Shown: positions 8,120-21,401, counted from the stretch's first letter. The stretch: 64,000 nucleotides of DNA from Cronobacter malonaticus LMG 23826 (GCF_001277215.2 NZ_CP013940.1:868001-932000), one strand, 5' to 3'. Numbers and translations are program-made. Notes: generated from the sequence alone by a model not told the origin.

Positions 8120-10693
8120 ATGCGTCTGGATCGTCTTACTAATAAATTCCAGCTTGCTCTCGCCGATGCCCAGTCTCTAGCACTGGGTCACGACAACCAG
8201 TTTATCGAACCCCTTCACCTCATGAGCGCCCTGTTAAATCAGGAAGGCGGTTCCGTTCGTCCTTTACTGACATCCGCAGGCGTTAATGCCGGGAAGTTAC
8301 GCACCGATCTCGACCAGGCGCTGAGCCGCCTGCCGCAGGTGGAAGGCACCGGCGGCGACGTTCAGCCGTCGCAGGATCTGGTGCGGGCGCTGAATCTCTG
8401 CGACAAGCTGGCGCAGAAACGGGGCGACAATTTTATTTCCTCAGAGTTGTTTGTTCTGGCGGCGCTGGAGTCGCGCGGAACGCTTGCGGATTTACTCAAA
8501 GCCGCAGGTGCCACGACCGCGAACGTCACACAAGCGATTGAAAACATGCGCGGAGGCGAAACCGTGAACGATCAAGGTGCCGAAGATCAGCGGCAGGCAC
8601 TGAAAAAATATACCGTCGATCTGACCGAGCGTGCCGAGCAGGGCAAGCTCGATCCGGTCATTGGCCGCGATGAAGAAATCCGTCGTACGATTCAGGTTCT
8701 GCAGCGTCGTACCAAAAACAACCCGGTACTGATTGGTGAGCCTGGCGTCGGTAAAACCGCGATAGTCGAAGGGCTGGCGCAGCGTATCGTTAATGGCGAA
8801 GTGCCGGAAGGCCTGAAAGGGCGTCGGGTGCTGGCGCTGGATATGGGCGCGCTGGTGGCCGGTGCGAAATACCGCGGGGAATTCGAAGAGCGTCTGAAAG
8901 GCGTACTGAACGACCTCTCAAAACAGGAAGGCAACGTCATTCTGTTTATCGATGAGCTGCATACTATGGTCGGCGCGGGTAAAGCCGATGGCGCGATGGA
9001 TGCGGGCAACATGCTCAAACCGGCGCTGGCACGTGGCGAGTTGCACTGCGTGGGTGCCACGACGCTTGATGAATATCGTCAGTACATTGAAAAAGACGCC
9101 GCGCTGGAGCGCCGTTTCCAGAAAGTGTTTGTCGCCCAGCCGTCGGTGGAAGATACCATCGCGATCCTGCGTGGCCTTAAAGAGCGCTATGAGCTGCATC
9201 ACCATGTGCAGATAACTGACCCGGCGATTGTCGCAGCGGCGACGCTGTCGCACCGCTATATTGCCGACCGCCAGTTGCCGGATAAAGCCATCGACCTTAT
9301 CGATGAAGCCGCATCCAGCATTCGTATGCAGATTGACTCGAAGCCGGAAGAGCTTGACCGTCTTGACCGCCGCATCATTCAGCTCAAGCTGGAACAGCAG
9401 GCGCTGATGAAAGAGTCTGACGAGGCCAGTAAAAAACGCCTCGATATGCTGAACGATGAGCTGGCGGATAAAGAGCGTCAGTATTCTGAGCTGGAAGAAG
9501 AGTGGAAAGCAGAAAAAGCTTCACTCTCCGGCACGCAGACCATTAAAGCAGAGCTTGAGCAGGCGAAAATCGCCATTGAGCAGGCGCGCCGCGTGGGCGA
9601 CCTGGCGCGGATGTCTGAACTGCAGTACGGCAAAATCCCTGAGCTTGAGAAACAGCTCGCCGCCGCCACGCAGTCGGAAGGCAAAACGATGCGCCTGCTG
9701 CGTAATAAAGTCACCGACGCGGAAATCGCCGAGGTACTGGCGCGCTGGACCGGCATTCCGGTCTCCCGCATGATGGAGAGCGAGCGCGATAAGCTGCTGC
9801 GTATGGAGCAGGATCTGCATCAGCGCGTGATCGGCCAGGATGAGGCGGTTGAAGCGGTGTCGAATGCGATTCGCCGTAGCCGCGCCGGGCTATCCGACCC
9901 GAACCGTCCGATTGGTTCATTCCTGTTCCTCGGGCCGACCGGGGTGGGTAAAACCGAGCTCTGCAAAGCGCTGGCTAACTTTATGTTCGACAGCGACGAT
10001 GCGATGGTGCGTATCGATATGTCCGAGTTTATGGAGAAACACTCGGTGTCGCGTCTGGTGGGTGCCCCTCCGGGATATGTCGGTTATGAAGAGGGCGGCT
10101 ATCTGACCGAAGCGGTTCGCCGTCGCCCTTATTCCGTCATCCTGCTGGATGAAGTGGAAAAAGCGCACCCTGATGTGTTCAACATTCTCCTGCAGGTGCT
10201 GGATGATGGACGCCTGACGGACGGACAAGGCAGAACGGTCGATTTCCGCAACACCGTGGTTATCATGACGTCTAACCTGGGTTCAGATCTGATTCAGGAA
10301 CGCTTTGGCGCGCTGGACTACGCGAGCATGAAAGAACTGGTGATGGGCGTGGTCGGGCAGAGTTTCCGTCCGGAATTCATCAACCGTATTGATGAAGTGG
10401 TGGTGTTCCATCCGTTAGGACAGCAACATATTGCCTCTATTGCGCAGATCCAGTTGCAGCGGCTCTATCAGCGTCTGGAAGATCGCGGTTATGCGGTGCA
10501 TATCTCGGATGACGCTCTGCAGTTGCTCGGTGAGAACGGCTACGACCCGGTTTACGGCGCGCGGCCGTTGAAACGAGCCATCCAGCAGCAGATTGAAAAC
10601 CCGCTGGCACAGCAAATCCTTTCCGGAGAGCTGGTGCCCGGTAAAACTATCGAGCTTATCGTGCGCGACAATCGCATTGTGGCTGTGCAATAA
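8120..10693 (+). CDS. clpB: ClpB, protein disaggregase
   Basis: Hexameric Hsp100 AAA+ ATPase that extracts polypeptides from aggregates together with DnaK. It is 857 aa, the full E. coli length. Order: N-terminal substrate domain (1-145), NBD1 with Walker A GEPGVGKT and Walker B ILFIDE, the long coiled-coil M domain (about 410-525, starting near [10 protein letters not shown]), NBD2 with GPTGVGKTE and VILLDE, and the C-terminal sensor-2 GARPLKR. I chose ATG 8120 ([10 protein letters not shown]) because GGAGG lies just upstream; the in-frame ATG at 8108 precedes that site. An internal GTG at 8564 (residue 149) with GGAGG 7 bases ahead should produce the short isoform that lacks the N domain. 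Confidence 0.98.
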   Translation: MRLDRLTNKFQLALADAQSLALGHDNQFIEPLHLMSALLNQEGGSVRPLLTSAGVNAGKLRTDLDQALSRLPQVEGTGGDVQPSQDLVRALNLCDKLAQKRGDNFISSELFVLAALESRGTLADLLKAAGATTANVTQAIENMRGGETVNDQGAEDQRQALKKYTVDLTERAEQGKLDPVIGRDEEIRRTIQVLQRRTKNNPVLIGEPGVGKTAIVEGLAQRIVNGEVPEGLKGRRVLALDMGALVAGAKYRGEFEERLKGVLNDLSKQEGNVILFIDELHTMVGAGKADGAMDAGNMLKPALARGELHCVGATTLDEYRQYIEKDAALERRFQKVFVAQPSVEDTIAILRGLKERYELHHHVQITDPAIVAAATLSHRYIADRQLPDKAIDLIDEAASSIRMQIDSKPEELDRLDRRIIQLKLEQQALMKESDEASKKRLDMLNDELADKERQYSELEEEWKAEKASLSGTQTIKAELEQAKIAIEQARRVGDLARMSELQYGKIPELEKQLAAATQSEGKTMRLLRNKVTDAEIAEVLARWTGIPVSRMMESERDKLLRMEQDLHQRVIGQDEAVEAVSNAIRRSRAGLSDPNRPIGSFLFLGPTGVGKTELCKALANFMFDSDDAMVRIDMSEFMEKHSVSRLVGAPPGYVGYEEGGYLTEAVRRRPYSVILLDEVEKAHPDVFNILLQVLDDGRLTDGQGRTVDFRNTVVIMTSNLGSDLIQERFGALDYASMKELVMGVVGQSFRPEFINRIDEVVVFHPLGQQHIASIAQIQLQRLYQRLEDRGYAVHISDDALQLLGENGYDPVYGARPLKRAIQQQIENPLAQQILSGELVPGKTIELIVRDNRIVAVQ

Positions 10694-10707
10694 CTCGCAA
10701 AAACTGA

Positions 10708-10734
10708 AAAACGGGCCCTTCGGGGCTCGTTTTT
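10708..10734 (+). terminator. Terminator of clpB
   Basis: Stem ACGGGCCC/GGGCTCGT (10711-10718 with 10723-10730), loop TTCG, then a T run. It insulates clpB from the rRNA promoters 80 bases further on. Confidence 0.85.
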
Positions 10735-10794
10735 GTTTATAAACCAGGCGATAATGGCGGTTCTTCAAGCGCGTTGCCTAGAAATTGAACGGTC

Positions 10795-10845
10795 AGAAAG
10801 TTTTTTTAAATTTCCTCTTGTCAGATTCTGATTACTCCCTATAAT
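10795..10845 (+). promoter_or_regulatory. rRNA operon promoter P1 with A/T-rich UP element
   Basis: TTGTCA (10818-10823), 16-base spacer, TATAAT (10840-10845), followed by a GCGCC-rich discriminator. The A/T-rich stretch just upstream (10799-10813) is placed like the UP element of E. coli rrn P1. Growth-rate and ppGpp control would act here. Confidence 0.88.
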
Positions 10846-10915
10846 GCGCCTCCACTGACACGGCACAACGGCAAACGAGCCGGCCCGTCAGGCAGACGAA
10901 AGCGAAAATAAACGC

Positions 10916-10943
10916 TTGACTCTGAAAGAGGAAAGCGTAATAT
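10916..10943 (+). promoter_or_regulatory. rRNA operon promoter P2
   Basis: TTGACT (10916-10921), 16-base spacer, TAATAT (10938-10943), about 100 bases after P1, the spacing known for E. coli rrn operons. Confidence 0.82.
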
Positions 10944-10982
10944 ACGCCACCTCGCGACAGCAGGCTGAAGGCCGCGTCGCAC

Positions 10983-10994
10983 TGCTCTTTAACA
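10983..10994 (+). promoter_or_regulatory. Leader boxA antitermination site
   Basis: TGCTCTTTAACA, the NusB/NusE-binding boxA of enterobacterial rRNA leaders. It lies between P2 and the 16S gene. A second copy occurs in the 16S-23S spacer. Confidence 0.85.
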
Positions 10995-11132
10995 ATTTAT
11001 CAGACAATCTGTGTGGGCACTCGGGGCACTGATATCTTAACGTCTACGGACGATAAACGAATATCAAGTCTCAAGTGAACAACAGTTAATTCATTACGAA
11101 CTAACAGTTTAATTCTTTGAGCATCAGACTTT

Positions 11133-12674
<1,542 letters not shown>

Positions 12675-12753
12675 CCTGAAAGATACAACCTCGTAGTGCT
12701 CACACAGATTGTCTGATAGAAAGTAAAGAAGCAGGGTTGTCTGCGAAAGCGAA

Positions 12754-12829
12754 GTCCCTTTCGTCTAGAGGCCCAGGACACCGCCCTTTCACGGCGGTAA
12801 CAGGGGTTCGAATCCCCTAAGGGACGCCA
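12754..12829 (+). tRNA. gltW: tRNA-Glu (anticodon UUC)
   Basis: A 76-nt tRNA in the 16S-23S spacer with CCA encoded. Acceptor GTCCC/GGGAC, anticodon stem CCGCC/GGCGG with loop CTTTCAC (anticodon TTC at 12788-12790) and a TTCGAA T-loop. One spacer tRNA-Glu is the rrnG/rrnB/rrnC/rrnE pattern of E. coli; rrnA, rrnD and rrnH carry Ile and Ala instead. The symbol follows the E. coli operon beside clpB. Confidence 0.97.
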
Positions 12830-12902
12830 CCTGCTGGTAATGAGTGAAAGGCGTTACCGATTGATATCTCAAAACTGACTGTAAAGTCACGTTTGAGATA
12901 TT

Positions 12903-12914
12903 TGCTCTTTAACA
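12903..12914 (+). promoter_or_regulatory. Spacer boxA antitermination site
   Basis: Second TGCTCTTTAACA, in the 16S-23S spacer about 115 bases before the 23S gene. The rest of the spacer (12830-13030) holds pairing sequences expected for the 23S precursor stem and no gene. Confidence 0.8.
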
Positions 12915-13030
12915 ATCCGGAACAAGCTGAAAATTGAAACAGACATGCTGTTGCATTCTTCCGTAATCAGGAATGCGCGGTGTGTCAGAGTCTCTCAAAC
13001 TCGCAGCACGAAGACTTCTTCGGGTTGTGA

Positions 13031-15932
<2,902 letters not shown>

Positions 15933-16021
15933 ACAACGCCAAAGAAGTCTGGCGTGTTGAGAGAGATATTCAGCTTGTGACGGATAAACGTTCATGGCGA
16001 AAGCGGTGAACGGACAGAATT

Positions 16022-16141
16022 TGCCTGGCGGCTGTAGCGCGGTGGTCCCACCTGACCCCATGCCGAACTCAGAAGTGAAACGCCGTAGCGCCGATGGTAG
16101 TGTGGGGTCTCCCCATGCGAGAGTAGGGAACTGCCAGGCAT
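16022..16141 (+). rRNA. rrf: 5S ribosomal RNA
   Basis: 120 nt from TGCCTGGCGG to CTGCCAGGCAT; the ends pair as helix I. It ends the operon; no distal tRNA follows. Confidence 0.97.
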
Positions 16142-16151
16142 CAAATAAAAG

Positions 16152-16180
16152 AACCCCTCAGCACCGCTGAGGGGTTTTTG
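16152..16180 (+). terminator. rRNA operon terminator
   Basis: Perfect 11-bp stem AACCCCTCAGC/GCTGAGGGGTT (16152-16162 with 16166-16176) followed by T residues, 10 bases after the 5S gene. Stem type and position match E. coli rrn T1 terminators. Confidence 0.9.
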
Positions 16181-16272
16181 CTTTTGCGCGTGACACAAAA
16201 AAACAGCGCCAGCGGGCAGCACGTTCGCGTCTTTTTATACCCCTTACCCCATGCATGCCCGCACTGACCCCC

Positions 16273-16479
16273 TTAAAAGCGCTGCGCCGCCAGCCACTCA
16301 GCGATAAACGCTGCCACCTGTGCGGGAGCGTTGATATCCAGTACCGGTAATGCCACGCCCGGTAACGGGATATCACTGGCCACGGCAATCACGTGGCTGT
16401 CCGGCGCTAACTCTGCGACGTCCCGCCCGGCTGCTTCCCGGAACAGCATAATTTTCGGTATCGCGTCATGTTTATCCCT
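16273..16479 (-). pseudogene. mobB: 3' remnant of mobB (molybdopterin-guanine dinucleotide adapter protein)
   Basis: A 68-codon stretch ending in TAA encodes what looks like only the last third of MobB: KHDAIPKIMLFREAAG, then SHVIAVASDIPLP, LPVLDIN and AAFIAEWLAAQ. This lines up with the C-terminal 67 or so residues of E. coli MobB as I remember it (KHEEIAKIVLFRDGAG, HVIAVASDVPL, LLDIN, FVVEWM). The frame is closed by a TGA immediately upstream, and no N-terminal Walker A part is found nearby. MobB helps MobA attach GMP to molybdopterin; this fragment cannot. In E. coli mobB converges on rrnA, not rrnG. Here the fragment converges on a tRNA-Glu-type operon, which suggests the flank was copied from another rRNA operon. 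Confidence 0.75.
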
Positions 16480-16482
16480 TCA

Positions 16483-16692
16483 GCCATATTTGCTTTCTCG
16501 CACCATGGCCTTCATCCAGTATCAAGTTTTGATAACGCCCGGCTTGTTCAGGCAGCAGCCACGTCATATTCTGATTTTAAGCCCTGGTGCTTGTCGTCTT
16601 ACTGTCGGGTTCCTGTCAGGCCCGTGTCGTGGCGGTTTTCGCCCGCAGAGCGCAATACTTCTGCCACATTTCTCATAAAGAAGGTCACAGTT
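16483..16692. other. Spacer between mobB remnant and XRE regulator gene
   Basis: About 210 bases with no supported gene. A 31-codon minus-strand ORF (MTWLLPEQAGRYQNLILDEG at its start) ends close to the mobB remnant in another frame, but I recognise nothing in it. The regulator's own promoter should lie here. Confidence 0.5.
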
Positions 16693-17160
16693 ATGCAAAC
16701 TGAAAACCGCATTCGCGCGCTGCGCCTCGCGCGTGCCTGGTCTCAGGAACAACTGGCAGAGCTCTCCTCCGTCAGCGTGCGCACTATTCAACGTATAGAA
16801 AAAGGCGATCCGCCTTCGCTCGAAACCTTAAGCGCGCTGGCTGCCGTCTTTGAAACGCGCGTTGAAGAATTAACGGGCGCGCCGCTTCAGGCTGCGGGTC
16901 CTCTTGACGATGCGGTATCAAATGCCCGCAAGCGTCTCAATGAGGAACAACACTTTTACCGCAGCCTAATCACTGCTCTGGTGGTTTGCGGTGGGCTTTT
17001 CCTGATTAACCGCTTTACTTCGCCGGCAACGCAATGGTCATTATGGGTGATGCTTATCTGGGGCGGGTTACTGGCAGTGAAAGGGCTTCGCCTGTTCTTG
17101 CTGCGTGGATGGATAGAGCAATGGCAGCAGCAGCGGCTGCAAAAGTTACTGCGCAAGTAA
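16693..17160 (+). CDS. XRE-family HTH regulator with C-terminal 2TM domain
   Basis: A 155-aa protein. Residues about 5-60 are an XRE/Cro helix-turn-helix (RIRALRLARAWSQEQLAELS, then VSVRTIQRIEKG). Residues about 80-140 resemble the 2TM domain: RKRLNEEQHFYRSLI, then two hydrophobic segments (LVVCGGLFLI and WVMLIWGGLLAVKGL) separated by a short polar turn. It is therefore probably a DNA-binding protein anchored in the inner membrane. I chose the ATG at 16693 because AAGAAGG lies upstream; the longer frame runs into non-coding sequence. Target genes are unknown. The next gene is convergent, so the partner is not obvious from position. Confidence 0.82.
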   Translation: MQTENRIRALRLARAWSQEQLAELSSVSVRTIQRIEKGDPPSLETLSALAAVFETRVEELTGAPLQAAGPLDDAVSNARKRLNEEQHFYRSLITALVVCGGLFLINRFTSPATQWSLWVMLIWGGLLAVKGLRLFLLRGWIEQWQQQRLQKLLRK

Positions 17161-17168
17161 CAGAAACA

Positions 17169-17193
17169 GGCTCCTCAGCTTACCTGAGGAGCC
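17169..17193. terminator. Hairpin between convergent regulator and TPP-enzyme genes
   Basis: 10-bp perfect stem GGCTCCTCAG/CTGAGGAGCC with a five-base loop. Neither side has a clean U run, so it is a likely but imperfect bidirectional terminator. Confidence 0.6.
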
Positions 17194-17199
17194 GTCGTG

Positions 17200-18996
17200 T
17201 TACGATTTCTTACCCGGCAGGACGGTGTTCATTACCTGATGCGCGGTATCGGCAATCACCTTACCAGCCGACTTATCACCTTTCGCCATAGAAGACATAA
17301 ACCCTTTCGCCTGGGCGAAGCTGATATGCGGTGGCAGCGGTGCCACTTCCGGATCGGTTTTCACTTCCAGCACAACCGGACGATCGGCCGCCAGCGCCTG
17401 CTGCCAGGCGGCCTGAAGTTCTTCCGGCGAATCTACATAAATCCCTTTCAGACCGATCGATTCCGCAAACTGCGCATAAGGCACGTCCGGCACATCCTGC
17501 GTGGCGGCAAACCGCGGGTTGCCTTCCATAATGCGCTGTTCCCACGTCACCTGATTCAGATCCTGGTTATTGAACACGCAGACGATTAATCGCGGATCGG
17601 ACCAGCGCTGCCAGTATTTCTGGATAGTGATCAGCTCCGCGAGATTATTCATCTGCATCGCGCCATCGCCCACCAGTGCCACCACGGGTTTTTCCGGGAA
17701 AGCGAATTTCGCGGCGATAGCATATGGCACCGCCGCGCCCATACACGCGAGACCGCCCGAGAGCGATGCCCGCTGGCCCTGTTTCACTCTGTAATCCCGC
17801 GCAAACCAGTTAGCGCACGAGCCGGAATCAGAGGTCACGATGGCGTTATCCGGCAGTAATGGCGACATCTCCCACACCACGCGCTGCGGGTTGACCGGCG
17901 TCGCTTTCGCCATCGCGCGTTCTTCGATTTTTTCCCACCACGCTTTGACGGAAACCGCGATTTTCTCCTGCCAGCTACGGTCTTCTTTACGCTTGAGCAG
18001 CGGAAGCAGCGCCTGCAATGTGCTCACGGCATCGCCATGCAGGTTCACTTCCGTCGGATAACGCAGGCCGAGCATCGACGCATCGATATCTATCTGCACC
18101 GCCCGCGCCTGACCTTCTTTCGGAAGGAATTCCGTCCACGGGAAGCCGGTGCCAATCATCAGCAGCGTATCGCAGCCCTGCATCAGATCCCATGACGGCT
18201 CGGTGCCCAGCAGGCCGATACAGCCCGTCACAAACGGCGCGTCATCCGGCAGCACGTCTTTGCCGAGCAGCGCTTTTGCTACGCCCGCGCCGAGCAGGTT
18301 CGCCGCCTGTACCACTTCCACCGCCGCTTCCCGAGCGCCCGCGCCTATCAGAATCGCCACTTTTTTGCCGTCGTTGAGAATATCTGCCGCGCGCTGAAGA
18401 TCGTACTGATGCGGGATCACATGCGGGCGCTGGTAGCCTGGTCCTGAATGCGTAAAACCGTGCGCGTGCTGCGGCTCCTGCCAGGGTTCATCCTGGATAT
18501 CTTTGGGCAGGATCAACACCGTCACGCCATTATTCGCTTTCGCGATCCGCACGCCGCGATCCACCAGATGACGCAACTGCGCGGGCGTTGCCGCCTCCTG
18601 AACAAAACTCGCCACATCGCTGAATACGCGATCGAGATTCAGTTCCTGCTGATAGGTCGCGCCGCGGGCGGTCGTTTCCGCCTGGCCTGCGATGGCGATA
18701 ACCGGCATATGGTCCATCTGCGCGTCATACAGGCCGGTTAACAGATGTGTGGCGCCCGGCCCGCCGGTAGAGAGGCAGACGCCCGGCTCGCCCGTAAATT
18801 TCGCATGGGCGCAGGCCATAAACGCCGCCATCTCTTCATGGCGCACCTGGATAAACTCAATGCCGTCGCCGGCTTTATCGGCGCGCTGCAACGCGCCCAG
18901 AACGCCGTTAATGCCGTCGCCGGGGTAGCCGTAAATCCGGGTTACGCCCCACGCTTTCAGTCGTTCTACAAAAAAATCGCTCGTTTTTTTGGTCAT
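17200..18996 (-). CDS. Thiamine-pyrophosphate enzyme, pyruvate-oxidase-like (PoxB/YdaP type)
   Basis: A 598-aa enzyme of the acetohydroxyacid synthase/pyruvate oxidase superfamily. Domains: N-terminal PYR with GYPGDGINGV and the catalytic Glu in VRHEEMAAF, a middle FAD/nucleotide-type domain (about 200-330), and a C-terminal PP domain with the TPP motif VGDGAMQMNN ... FNN. It looks closer to the YdaP group of predicted pyruvate dehydrogenases (quinone/cytochrome) than to E. coli PoxB, whose lipid-binding tail is not evident; the tail here is MSSMAKGDKSAGK-like and lysine-rich. A likely reaction is oxidative decarboxylation of pyruvate or another 2-oxo acid. The start has GAGG 7 bases upstream. 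Absent from this site in E. coli. Confidence 0.85.
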   Translation of the reverse strand: MTKKTSDFFVERLKAWGVTRIYGYPGDGINGVLGALQRADKAGDGIEFIQVRHEEMAAFMACAHAKFTGEPGVCLSTGGPGATHLLTGLYDAQMDHMPVIAIAGQAETTARGATYQQELNLDRVFSDVASFVQEAATPAQLRHLVDRGVRIAKANNGVTVLILPKDIQDEPWQEPQHAHGFTHSGPGYQRPHVIPHQYDLQRAADILNDGKKVAILIGAGAREAAVEVVQAANLLGAGVAKALLGKDVLPDDAPFVTGCIGLLGTEPSWDLMQGCDTLLMIGTGFPWTEFLPKEGQARAVQIDIDASMLGLRYPTEVNLHGDAVSTLQALLPLLKRKEDRSWQEKIAVSVKAWWEKIEERAMAKATPVNPQRVVWEMSPLLPDNAIVTSDSGSCANWFARDYRVKQGQRASLSGGLACMGAAVPYAIAAKFAFPEKPVVALVGDGAMQMNNLAELITIQKYWQRWSDPRLIVCVFNNQDLNQVTWEQRIMEGNPRFAATQDVPDVPYAQFAESIGLKGIYVDSPEELQAAWQQALAADRPVVLEVKTDPEVAPLPPHISFAQAKGFMSSMAKGDKSAGKVIADTAHQVMNTVLPGKKS

Positions 18997-19153
18997 TATC
19001 GTGCCTCGCGTCAGGTGAGTGTGCGCATAGATCCTGAGCTGCGCTCGAAAAGCTAACCTGTTGAAGGGTAGACCACTTCATGGCGGTAAGCGAAAGCGGG
19101 AGTTCTCTGAAGCCTGCTATGGTTATACGAACCACATTACAGGAGGCATGCCC

Positions 19154-19609
19154 GTGGCCACTAAACCTTTTGATTATCAGCAGGACTTCGACAGCATCGA
19201 CTTTCGCGCGCACCCGGAACGGTATCAGGTGGGGCGGGGCGAGCAGGGCGTGTTGCTGGTTGAGCCTTACAAAAGCGAAATCCTCCCGTACTGGCGCTAT
19301 AAAGATGAAGAGAGCGCCAGAGCCTCGGCAGAAAAGATTTATGAGTTGTTCGAAGAGTATCGTGAAAAGGACGATTTTGTTGGCATGGATATGGCGCGCA
19401 AGTTTATTCAGATGGGATACACGCGCGCGCGTCGCTACGCCAACTATAAAGGCGGCAAAAAGTATGACGCCGACCGTAACCTCAATCCCCGCGGCAATGA
19501 CCCCACCAAAGCGGCGGCGGCGACGGTGTTTAAAGGGTGGTGGGATCGTATCCGGGCGGATGAAGACTATCTGCGGCGTAAAAAAGCCCATCAGGAAAAA
19601 TGGGGCTAA
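19154..19609 (+). CDS. DUF4385 family protein
   Basis: A 151-aa soluble protein with the conserved DUF4385 blocks: DFRAHPERYQVGRGEQGVL, VEPYKSEILPYWRYK, DFVGMDMARKFIQMGYTRAR and a Lys/Gly/Tyr-rich RYANYKGGKKYD. No catalytic motif is recognisable and no function is known for the family as far as I recall. I chose a GTG start at 19154 because AGGAGG (19141-19146) is 7 bases upstream; an in-frame ATG at 19148 would leave one base of spacing. It is divergent from the TPP-enzyme gene across 157 bases and could share regulation with it. Confidence 0.82.
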   Translation: MATKPFDYQQDFDSIDFRAHPERYQVGRGEQGVLLVEPYKSEILPYWRYKDEESARASAEKIYELFEEYREKDDFVGMDMARKFIQMGYTRARRYANYKGGKKYDADRNLNPRGNDPTKAAAATVFKGWWDRIRADEDYLRRKKAHQEKWG

Positions 19610-19726
19610 AGGCGCATAAGATCCCCGCTTACTCACGGAAATGATATTAACATATAATTAACATGATATTTTATAGCCTGCTAATTGCCCCGGGGTACAA
19701 GCCGCGGATTTGAAAAGGAGAGAGAC

Positions 19727-21028
19727 ATGACTGAAGTTACGGCCCGGACAGATAAACCGTCACTGACTTCCAGCGATACCCGCCGGCGCGTCTGGGCGAT
19801 TGTCGGTGCCTCGTCTGGCAATCTTGTCGAATGGTTTGATTTCTACGTCTACTCCTTTTGTTCGCTCTATTTCGCGCATATCTTTTTCCCCTCCGATAAC
19901 AGCACCACACAGCTTCTGCAAACGGCAGGCATCTTCGCCGCAGGCTTTCTGATGCGTCCCATCGGCGGCTGGCTCTTTGGTTACATCGCCGATAAACATG
20001 GCCGTAAAACCTCCATGCTGATTTCTGTATGTATGATGTGTTTCGGCTCGCTGGTCATCGCCTGTCTGCCGGGTTATGCGGTGATTGGCACCTGGGCGCC
20101 GCTGCTCTTGCTTGTAGCGCGCCTGTTCCAGGGGCTGTCGGTCGGAGGCGAATATGGCACCAGCGCCACTTACATGAGCGAAGTTGCTATCGAAGGGCGT
20201 AAAGGCTTTTATGCGTCGTTCCAGTACGTGACGCTTATCGGCGGGCAGTTAATGGCGCTGCTGGTTGTCGTCGTGCTGCAACAGATTTTGTCAGATGACG
20301 CTCTGCGCGCCTGGGGCTGGCGTATTCCCTTTGCGCTGGGCGCGGTGCTGGCGGTAGTGGCGCTGTGGCTGCGTCGCTCGCTGGATGAAACCTCACAGCA
20401 GGAGACGCGCGCGCTGAAAGAGGCGGGCTCGCTGAAAGGCCTCTGGCGCAACCGTCGGGCATTCATCATGGTACTCGGGTTTACCGCCGCCGGTTCGCTG
20501 AGCTTTTACACGTTTACGACTTATATGCAGAAATATCTCGTCAATACGGCGGGAATGCATGCGAATACCGCGAGTATGGTGATGACCGCCGCGCTCTTCG
20601 CATTTATGCTGCTGCAGCCGTTTTTCGGGGCGCTGTCGGATAAAATTGGCCGTCGCAATTCAATGCTCTGCTTCAGCGCGCTCGCCACGCTCTGTACCGT
20701 GCCGATCCTCATGGCGCTGCAAAGTGTCAGTTCGCCGCTCGCGGCGTTCGGGCTGGTGATGCTGGCGCTGCTAATTGTCAGTTTCTATACCTCGATAAGC
20801 GGCATCGTGAAGGCGGAGATGTTCCCGGCGCAGGTGCGCGCGCTGGGCGTCGGGCTCTCATACGCGGTTGCCAACGCGCTCTTTGGCGGCTCGGCGGAAT
20901 ATGTGGCGCTGTCGCTCAAATCGCTGGGCTCAGAAACGGCGTTCTTCTGGTATGTCTCGGCGATGGGTGCCGTCGCGTTTCTGGTCTCGCTGAAGCTTCA
21001 CCGCAAAGGAAAAGGCATGCGGCTTTAA
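19727..21028 (+). CDS. kgtP: KgtP, alpha-ketoglutarate:H+ symporter
   Basis: Inner-membrane uptake of 2-oxoglutarate by proton symport. It is 433 aa, a major facilitator of the metabolite:H+ symporter group with 12 predicted helices. Signature sequences include [15 protein letters not shown], the loop 2-3 motif [10 protein letters not shown] and [18 protein letters not shown], nearly identical to E. coli. The start at 19727 has AAGGAG 7-10 bases upstream. It neighbours the rRNA operon in E. coli, but here three genes and a remnant lie between. The stop shares the palindrome TTAA with the yfiM stop on the other strand. Confidence 0.97.
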   Translation: MTEVTARTDKPSLTSSDTRRRVWAIVGASSGNLVEWFDFYVYSFCSLYFAHIFFPSDNSTTQLLQTAGIFAAGFLMRPIGGWLFGYIADKHGRKTSMLISVCMMCFGSLVIACLPGYAVIGTWAPLLLLVARLFQGLSVGGEYGTSATYMSEVAIEGRKGFYASFQYVTLIGGQLMALLVVVVLQQILSDDALRAWGWRIPFALGAVLAVVALWLRRSLDETSQQETRALKEAGSLKGLWRNRRAFIMVLGFTAAGSLSFYTFTTYMQKYLVNTAGMHANTASMVMTAALFAFMLLQPFFGALSDKIGRRNSMLCFSALATLCTVPILMALQSVSSPLAAFGLVMLALLIVSFYTSISGIVKAEMFPAQVRALGVGLSYAVANALFGGSAEYVALSLKSLGSETAFFWYVSAMGAVAFLVSLKLHRKGKGMRL

Positions 21029-21348
21029 TGCTCCGCCATTTGCCAGACCGCGTAACCGGCGCTGGCACCCGCCACGTCCCACGCCAGATCTTTCCAGCTC
21101 CAGCCGCTCCCCGCCGGGCGGCTGTCCAATAGCTCTTTCGTTGCGCCAAGGGAAACCGAAAACATCAGCCCGAACGCGGCGGACCGATCCGGGGAATATC
21201 CCTGGCGCTGTGCATATTCATTCCCGGCGGCGGCGAGCAGCGCAGAACCTAAAAAGTGTTGAGCTTTATCCTGGCCTGCCCAGCTATCCTGCGCCATATG
21301 GCTACAGCCGGTCAGGGTGACGACGAGAGGAAGCAGCAGGGCGCGCAT
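21025..21348 (-). CDS. yfiM: YfiM, small lipoprotein
   Basis: A 107-aa predicted lipoprotein: signal peptide with lipobox LTGC (Cys15), then a conserved globular part ([47 protein letters not shown]). Function is unknown; the family belongs with other small E. coli YfiM-type proteins. I chose the ATG at 21348, with GGAG 6 bases upstream, over one 12 bases earlier that lies inside the pssA terminator. It converges on kgtP with a shared TTAA at the two stops. Confidence 0.9.
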   Translation of the reverse strand: MRALLLPLVVTLTGCSHMAQDSWAGQDKAQHFLGSALLAAAGNEYAQRQGYSPDRSAAFGLMFSVSLGATKELLDSRPAGSGWSWKDLAWDVAGASAGYAVWQMAEH

Positions 21349-21358
21349 AGCGTTCTCC

Positions 21359-21384
21359 ATAAAAAAGCCCTGCGGTGCAGGGCT
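21359..21384 (-). terminator. Terminator of pssA
   Basis: Stem AGCCCTGC/GCAGGGCT (21366-21373 with 21377-21384), three-base loop, U run on the minus strand. It lies directly between pssA and yfiM, so yfiM transcription must come from read-through or a nearby start. Confidence 0.85.
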
Positions 21385-21401
21385 TCGTTAAGCGACAGGC
21401 G

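Noticed and set aside
12754..12829. tRNA-Glu as an integration site for a genomic island
   Set aside because: No integrase, no repeated 3' tRNA end and no island downstream; the tRNA is a normal spacer gene.
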